Of a DNA stretch of 64,000 bases, positions 58,142-64,000 are shown one piece after another (positions within the stretch are counted from its first letter, which is position 1; every line of letters starts with the position of its first letter). Location of the stretch: positions 54,612,012-54,676,011 of the forward strand of contig OY997590.1 of NCBI GenBank assembly GCA_963921825.1, written 5' to 3'. Source of the stretch: Erodium maritimum (lineage: Eukaryota > Streptophyta > Magnoliopsida > Geraniales > Geraniaceae). A program made the translations under genes and the position numbers. Below the pieces are notes generated by a model. It did no database searches. It was not told the origin of the DNA and saw only the letters and a list, made by a program, of their open reading frames with translations.

Positions 58142-58221
58142 GCCGTTTCCCAATAGTGGAACTCTTAGGAGCAAAGGACTGAGTTTATTCATTCGTATGC
58201 AGTCTAAACTGATAGTTAGAA

Positions 58222-58520
58222 CCAATTTTTTTTATCAGCAAATTTTGCAATTTTATAAACCAAGCCTTATGAAATAAAGGATTTGAGCAAGGGAGACCAT
58301 CAAAGTGAACATACAAATAAAGGCGACTTACCAAAGCCCTAACCAAGGAACTTGTGTTGAAAGTAACCAACGAAAGTGTAATTGCATTCACAACCACTCA
58401 CATTTTGCAGCATTAGTTGCAAAAAACACTCAAAACTGGACAAACCTAAACTAATTAGCTGCAATAATCTACCCCACATCCCAACATTAGCATCGTCTTT
58501 TAACTCTTTCTCTAAAAAAA
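58222..58520 (-). mobile_element. LINE 3' end fragment
   Basis: Begins with a T run followed by ATCAGCAAATTTTGC; on - it ends TTTGCTGATAAAAAAA like other L1 tails here. The - frame to 58,339-58,500 shows no clear domain. Confidence 0.55.
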
Positions 58521-58534
58521 CGTAAACCCTACTG

Positions 58535-60492
58535 CTCCTTGTTGCGCCGCCACCCCCTCGCCCCGCCGGTGACGTCCTTGGTTTCGACCATGGAAGTTGC
58601 CGGCGGCGCCTCTTCTTCCCCCCTTCCACTTTATTCTCCTTTTCCTTTGTTCTGGTGGTCCGGCATAGCTACGGCTGCCGGCCTCCTTCAGATATGGGCT
58701 GGTCTCGCCGGATCTGTGCTCGCTTTACTTCTGGCCTTCGTTTTGAAGCTCCTTCAGGTTCCTCAGCCCGATATTTCTTGCCGGAACTCTCCTTTGGCTC
58801 GCCGGCTTACGTTTGCTAAAGCCCGTGTCCTTGGCTCAAAAACCTGTTGCTGCTCGCCAAACACGCCCCTCTGACAGACCTGGTCGGAGTCCTTGATGTG
58901 TTCTGGGTGGTTTGGTCGGAGTAGCTCAGACGTGGTTGCTCGGCTCCGGCGACGGTGGCTGGTTCGTGGGCTGGTTTATATCTCTCTTCCTGCTCTGCTC
59001 GGATGAGGTTCGCCGGAATTTCCCGATGCTGCTTGCCGAAGCTCTGTCCTTGGCTCCGACGCCTGTTGCTGCTCGTCAAGCCCGCCCCTCTGACAGATCT
59101 GGTCGGAGTCATGTGTTCTGGGTGGTTTGGTCGGAGCTCAGATGTGGTTGCTCGGCTCCGGCGACGGTGGCTGGTTCGTGGGCTGGTTTGTAGGTTCGCC
59201 GGAGTTGCTGGGTACTGCAACAGTCGAGGTTGACGGCTCGTCTTGGAAGCTTCTGCGGGTCGGGTCGGGTTTTGGCCGGCCGGGCCGGGTTGGTCCGACA
59301 GTTTGCTTCGCGGGCTGGGCCTGCTTGGGTCTGTTTGGGCCTGGTCGGGTGCTGCTCCTTAGGATCGGAAAGGATGATCTGGGTCGGACTGGTGGTTCGG
59401 GTCGAACTGTTGGCTCATTTGGATTCGGGTCGGGCACATTCGAGTTCGGGTCGTGGTTGGGTTTTCTCACCATCTCTTTTTCGGGGTGCTGCAGTCCGTT
59501 GTGGGACGATTTTGCTCTTTCTTGCGGAGAGGATTATCGCGGTTTCGGCTTCACTCCGTGTGTGGTGCTGGGTCCTCCATTGGTGCTCTTGTGGTGAAGC
59601 TCGATCTTTCTTTTGTTCGTTGTCTTTCAGTTTCAGTCGTGGGATAGGCTTCTTCGCAGAGGATTCCTATGGTGCTGGGAGATTCTTGTTCGAGTGGAGA
59701 CTGGGGTTTGCTGCTTTTGCACCTCCTTAGATCAACTCTTCGGCTCCCGAGGTCGTAGGACTCGGGCTTGTGCTGGTGACAAGCTGATTTGTGGATCTTC
59801 GCAGCCTCCCTTATTCAGGTAGAAATACTAGCTTTCCTCGTTAGCCCCTTCTTCGGTGTAGGCCAAAAGTGGGTGAGGAGGGCAGAGTAAGGGTCAAGGA
59901 CTGTGTAGATTCTTCGATCTACTCCTTTGAGGTACTCACTCTTCCCCTTCCTTGTTTGACTTTCCTTCTCTTTCCCTTTCAAGCATTCCTTTCCTTTAGT
60001 TCGCTCCTTCTCGACCATACTATGGATCGAGCTCGCTGGCATTGTTGTTTCTCCGGCGAGTCCTTTGGGCTTGTTCAGCCTCCTTTGAAGTCTTTAGGTT
60101 TAGGTTTGCTTGTTGAAGGGGGTCTGGTGGGTTTCCATAGGACTTTACTCTGTCGGGTATGGTGTTGGCCTCCGGCGTAGTAGTGGCTCCCCCTCATTGG
60201 AAGCACTATTGAGTTGGGAGTTTGGAAGCTTAAACTTGGATAAGGTTGGGTGATTTCTTGTTGCTGGACTTCCTTTGGTATTCAAGTTGGTATTCAAGTT
60301 TTAGTCCTTGTTTTGATATCCTTTGGTGTTCTTGTTGATTTCCTTATCTGACTGGATGTCTGGTTGTATTTCCTTTGGTTAGTCTGAGGATCCTTTGAGA
60401 TTGCTCCTTTGGTTGTAGTCAAACTTTGTTCTTCTTTCCAAAGAACAATTTTAATCTAAATTTGCTTTGCCGATCAAAAAAAAAGAACAAAC
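58535..60492 (+). mobile_element. LINE-like element without ORFs (leader plus tail)
   Basis: GC-rich leader-like sequence (58,535-59,800), then a T-rich 3' part ending TTTGCTTTGCCGATC plus poly-A at about 60,474-60,492. AAACCCTACTG (58,524-58,534) and AAACCCTATTG (60,493-60,503) may be the target duplication, 10 of 11. No reverse transcriptase. The overlapping frames of up to 166 codons on both strands (58,539-59,730) lack domains. Confidence 0.55.
58828..59190 (+). repeat. Imperfect 218-bp tandem duplication in the LINE leader
   Basis: CCCCTCTGACAGA plus CTGGTCGGAGTC, and CTCCGGCGACGGTGGCTGG, recur with a spacing of about 218 bp (58,866 and about 59,084; about 58,944 and 59,157). Confidence 0.75.
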
Positions 60493-60534
60493 AAACCCTA
60501 TTGAAACACCCAACCAGACTTACCCACCCACCCA

Positions 60535-60554
60535 CCCCCCCCCCCCCCCCCCCC
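60535..60554. repeat. Poly-C tract of 20
   Basis: Preceded by CCCAC repeats and followed by nine A. The tract length may be affected by sequencing. Confidence 0.85.
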
Positions 60555-61222
60555 AAAAAAAAATAGTGCAATTCAATTACAATATCCAACAATCTTCTCA
60601 ACAAAATGTTGATAACAAAAAGTAGCAAGGGACACTTGTAATTCCATCATATCAAGAAGGAAATCTACACTACAAACCAGTAAAGATCCAATAAAGCACA
60701 TAGCATTCCTTAAGCTGAACTTTAACAGTAGTTAAGTAACACCTATAAGTCTAGTAAATCAAGAAGAAAAGCCAAACCAGATAAGCTATATCAAAAAAGG
60801 ATGTACAGAAGCAAAAGGGCCAACTATAGACAGCACAGCCAAGTAGAGAGGCTGTACAAAAAATCACTAAACCTAAGGATGATCTACCCACACACCAAGA
60901 AGAGTGACCTTCAGAAAAGAAGACTGAAGCAATTCCCACACACAACCCTATTGATGTCGGAACCCAAAGAACCCAAGTAAAAGTGACCTTACCAATACTC
61001 ACCACACTCCCTAAACCCATCCCAACAACCCATTGAAGAAAATAAAACAGATTATACACAAATGATCCACATACCAGATACCTTGTGATGAGCGTGAATC
61101 TGTCCTACCTAATTAGACCATTTTCTCTACAATTTTATCTTGTTTGTGTCTCGTTTTTATATTTTTAGCGTTTACTAATAATTGCGCAAAACCTCGTTTT
61201 TGGTCGATATTCTTCAACTGTT
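60555..61222. other. Intergenic; one hydrophobic - frame
   Basis: The - frame 61,059-60,751 (102 codons, MYNLFYFLQWVVGMGLGSVV onward) is strongly hydrophobic with about three possible membrane segments and several Cys. It has no match I recognise and no convincing gene context. It could be an exon of a membrane protein or chance. Confidence 0.25.
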
Positions 61223-61340
61223 CAAAATATATTCATGATTGGTCTTGTTCTGTAGGCCTCGAGAAAAGAAATTTATTGGCGCAAGAGCGAGACAGATCGG
61301 AGATCAAACGGAATAGATATGAGCGAAATAATGAAAATTT
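61223..61340 (+). repeat. Diverged copy of the foldback arm
   Basis: AAAATATATTCATGATTGGTC then TGGCGCAAGAGCGA and ATCGGAGATCAAACG parallel the right arm at 62,862-62,960 in the same orientation. Probably an older related element or a fragment of one. Confidence 0.6.
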
Positions 61341-61714
61341 CATTAGAAATGAAGGAGCGAACCAGAGTGCGCCGTGTGGTGCGCTGACTTGGTCAATGCC
61401 AGCATATCAATCCAGGCCCTCTCCTGTACGCGTGAATGCTCCCTTGACGCGTTTGAATTGGTTTTGGCCTCAAAAAATTGGAGAAGAACAAATATATTTT
61501 TTTATTTTTTTATTCCTTAGATGTGAAATCGGCTACAAACCACTTTTAACCTAATAACCGTGAAAGCCAATCCTAGCGCCACATACCTAAGATCCAACAT
61601 TCACCATGATGCCACATCATCACCCCAATTCCACCTAAATTCACGCCACTTTCATCCTTTCTCACTGAAGCAAGGACATAATTGTAATAGCATGGTGCCA
61701 TGTGGACAAGTGTC

Positions 61715-62995
61715 CCTTTTTTTTCTTCACCAATTCACTAAGTTAATATTTCCTGATTCGTTTGAACTCCGATTAGCTTCAAACTTGCGCTAATATTTTA
61801 TTTTATTTTCAAGGGCTTTAAATCAAGATCAATCCTGAATATATTTTGAAGCACGAAAATAAAAAGGTATATCGGAGTGATAAAAATAATGTTGAGTATT
61901 GATAAATCTTCACTAATAAATGTTTTATATCGGAGGTATCAAACTAGTGCTAAATGTTGATAAAAACATGTAATGAGGTGATAAAAAACAAATAATGAGG
62001 TGATAAAAATCATGTTCAATTTTGATAATAAGTGTGATAAACTAGAGTTTAGCGTTGATAAAAAACATGTGATGGGGTGATAAAAACACATGTAATTTAA
62101 TGATAAACATAGTGTTTAGTGTTGATAAAACTAGTGTTCATAAAAACACGTGATGAGGTGATAAAAATCATGTTCAGTTTTGGAAAATGAGGTGATAAAA
62201 CTAGTGTTCAGTGTTGATAACAACAGTGTAAAGTGTTGATAAAACTAATGTAAAGTGTTGATAAAAATTACCCAGATACTTTTTTTTTTAAAAATCAGCC
62301 CCGAAATAATTCTTTTTTTCGTGCTTCAAAAAAAATATGTGATGGGGATGATAAAACACACGTAATTTAATGATAAATCTAGTGTTTGGTGTTGATAAAA
62401 CTAGTGTTCATAAAAAGCATGTGATGATGTGGTAAAATCATGATCAGTTTTAGAAATGAGGTGACAAAACCAGTGTAAAGTGTTGATAAAATCATAGTAA
62501 AAGTGTTGATAAAATCAGAGCAAATCGTTGATAAAAATTATCCATATATAACTTTTTTTTAAATCAGTCCCGAAATAATTCTTTTTTCGTGCTTCAAAAA
62601 AAACTGTGATGGGGGTGATAAAACACATGTAACTTAATGATAAACCTAGTGTTTGGTGTTGATAAAACTAGTGTTCATAAAAACCACGTGATGATGTGAT
62701 AAAATCATGATCAGTTTTGGAAATGAGATGATAAAACCAGTGTAGAGTGTTGATAAAATCAGAGTAAAAGTGTTGATAAAATCAAAGCAAAGTGTTGGTA
62801 TAAATTGCCCATATATAACTTTTTTTAAATCAGTCCCAAAATAAAAAAAATTTGTGCTTCAAAATATATTCATGAGTGATCTTGATAGAAATCCCTTGAA
62901 AAAACAAAACTAATGGCGCAAGTTCGAAGCCAATCGGAGTTCAAATGAAGCGGGAAAAATTAAATCAATGAATTGGTAAAAAAAAGTAATATGAT
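61715..62995. mobile_element. Foldback-type element with long inverted arms and internal tandem repeats
   Basis: The left arm (61,715 to about 61,855) and right arm (about 62,858-62,995) are imperfect inverted copies: ACCAATTCA, TTTGAACTCCGAT, TTGCGC, ATATATTTTGAAGCAC and others on the left, their complements in reverse order on the right. Between them lies GTGATAAAA-rich sequence in three tandem copies. No transposase. No target duplication identified. Superfamily uncertain (foldback or Mutator-like). Confidence 0.7.
62065..62865. repeat. About 266-bp tandem repeat, three copies, with GTTGATAAAA sub-repeats
   Basis: GTGCTTCAAA recurs at 62,321, 62,589 and (as GTGCTTC) 62,854, spacing 268 and 265 bp. 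Each unit contains TGTGATGGGG, TAATTTAATGATAAA or close, GTGTTGATAAAACTAGTG, and a T run followed by AAATCAG. Each unit ends with the inner edge of the right inverted arm. A more diverged unit precedes at 61,860-62,064. Confidence 0.88.
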
Positions 62996-63300
62996 AGTTT
63001 TACTAAAAAGCCCTTCCCATTTACTAAAAAGTGCTGTTTTTTTTGCGGTCAACAACTCAATTGTATCTCATCCCTCCATTCTTAAAACGGATGGCGTAGA
63101 TTGGTTCTCACGACTCTTAGGTTAAGACATGGGTTGTAGCAGATTTCTCCTCCCTTTATATGTATATATAATGTATGCGTGAGAAACAAAAAGGACATGA
63201 GATTCTTTTTAATTTTTTGAATCAAAGTCAAGTTTTTTTCTTTTCTCACCAAAGACCATAACTAAGACGATCCAATGAGGTTTTAAGCATCCATGAGCCT
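62996..63300. other. Intergenic, no gene seen
   Basis: AT-rich. No feature supported. Confidence 0.5.
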
Positions 63301-64000
63301 TGTCACGCCCCAAATCCGGGTTTGACCGGACTCGAGACGTGAACTAAAACAAATATAACTTTCACCGAAATAAAGCCAACAAGTCTCAATTCAAAACTTT
63401 AAAAATTTGAACAATACCGCGAGTCACAGCTCGATAAAAAAAACAACGGTAAAATAATTCAACAGTTAACGGTACGTCGCTAGACACTAGAGAAACCCTC
63501 GCTAGCTCCTAAGCTCCGAGAATCAAGCTAGTACATAAACCAATCAACACCTGAAACACAACAAAGTACGGGGGTGAGCTTACGCTCAGTAGGAAAAGTA
63601 GTTAAGGGTCTGAACCACAGTTCATCACCACGAATAACCGTCCAATTAGGGCAATACTAGTAAAGCACAACGATTAAAAGTCAAAGTAAGATAACTATTC
63701 CAAGACAACCCTTAGCCTTCCATAAGGCACAACCCGTAACACAAACTCACAACGAACCGAAACTCATACCACTTTCCACAACTAGCTTTTGACATCCATC
63801 GCCTAACAATCCTCAATGAACAACGCCTACGGTTATCTCCCAACCGACCACACGTGCGAACTTGAACTGCAACACAGGAATTAGGTACAACCATCTCGAG
63901 TCACCAAACACTCTCACGAGCTCAAAGTCACACTTAACCCCAAGCACACAGCTAGACCGTCCGCACGGCACACACAGCAGACAACGCACAAAGCCCAACA
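63301..64000 (-). mobile_element. Start of another Gypsy LTR, cut by the window end
   Basis: TGTCACGCCCCAAATCCGGG at 63,301, followed by sequence parallel to 50,339-51,060 (GGGGGTGAGCTT, GCTCAGTAGGAAAAGTAG and the tandem CACACAGCAGAC part). Same orientation as the other LTRs. The sequence just left of it lacks the leader and primer-binding site, so this is a solo LTR or a 3' LTR. Confidence 0.9.

Noticed and set aside
59138-59730. Frames of 111-166 codons on both strands
   Set aside because: GC-rich, duplicated LINE-leader sequence without recognisable domains.
60419-60628. Glycine-rich - frame
   Set aside because: Produced by the poly-C tract at 60,535-60,554.

Overview
The window is plant nuclear DNA, most likely from a eudicot with a repeat-rich genome. 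The evidence is plant-type Ty1/Copia and Ty3/Gypsy LTR elements, L1-type LINEs, hAT and other TIR elements, short intron-containing secreted-peptide genes and one conserved plant housekeeping gene. No prokaryotic features, CRISPR arrays or rRNA genes were seen. I cannot name the species.

Layout. 1-17,621 is a retrotransposon complex. A pol-less Gypsy fragment on + (1-1,863) is followed by a near-perfect 874-bp inverted repeat of a Copia leader plus gag start (1,919-3,709). Next come a decayed Copia (3,584-7,088), its LTR (7,089-8,776), the open pol of a second Copia (8,777-11,680), and a Gypsy gag, leader and LTR on - (11,681-17,621) that carries a nested Copia solo LTR. 17,944-18,756 is the clearest host gene, a proteasome assembly chaperone 1-like protein (-). 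20,152-21,618 is an LTR-derived element with inverted termini, set in what may be a host exon. 22,300-35,120 holds LINE pieces, a Copia solo LTR (23,081-24,768), and a LINE split by a Gypsy solo LTR (29,671-34,291) that contains a hAT element, which contains a small TIR element.

35,500-40,500 is the most gene-like part. It has two short two-exon genes for secreted peptides (35,567-35,867 and 40,101-40,417) either side of decayed PIF/Harbinger-like Myb/NAM-associated ORFs and a non-LTR insertion. 40,714-53,895 is a LINE split by a complete 11.5-kb Gypsy element (41,627-53,113, TSD AGTTT). That Gypsy has gag but no pol, and carries a piece of initiator tRNA-Met. 53,941-57,423 is a 3.5-kb LTR element with TSD TTGTG whose ORFs look neither gag- nor pol-like. 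58,000-63,300 holds LINE remnants and a foldback element with internal tandem repeats. Another Gypsy LTR starts at 63,301 and runs off the window.

Most boundaries rest on target-site duplications, terminal motifs (TG..CA), primer-binding sites and repeat comparison within the window. No database search was possible, so family names come from motif recognition. Few genes are likely to be expressed as host functions: the chaperone-like gene, the two peptide genes, and possibly a broken gene around 19,880-21,710.
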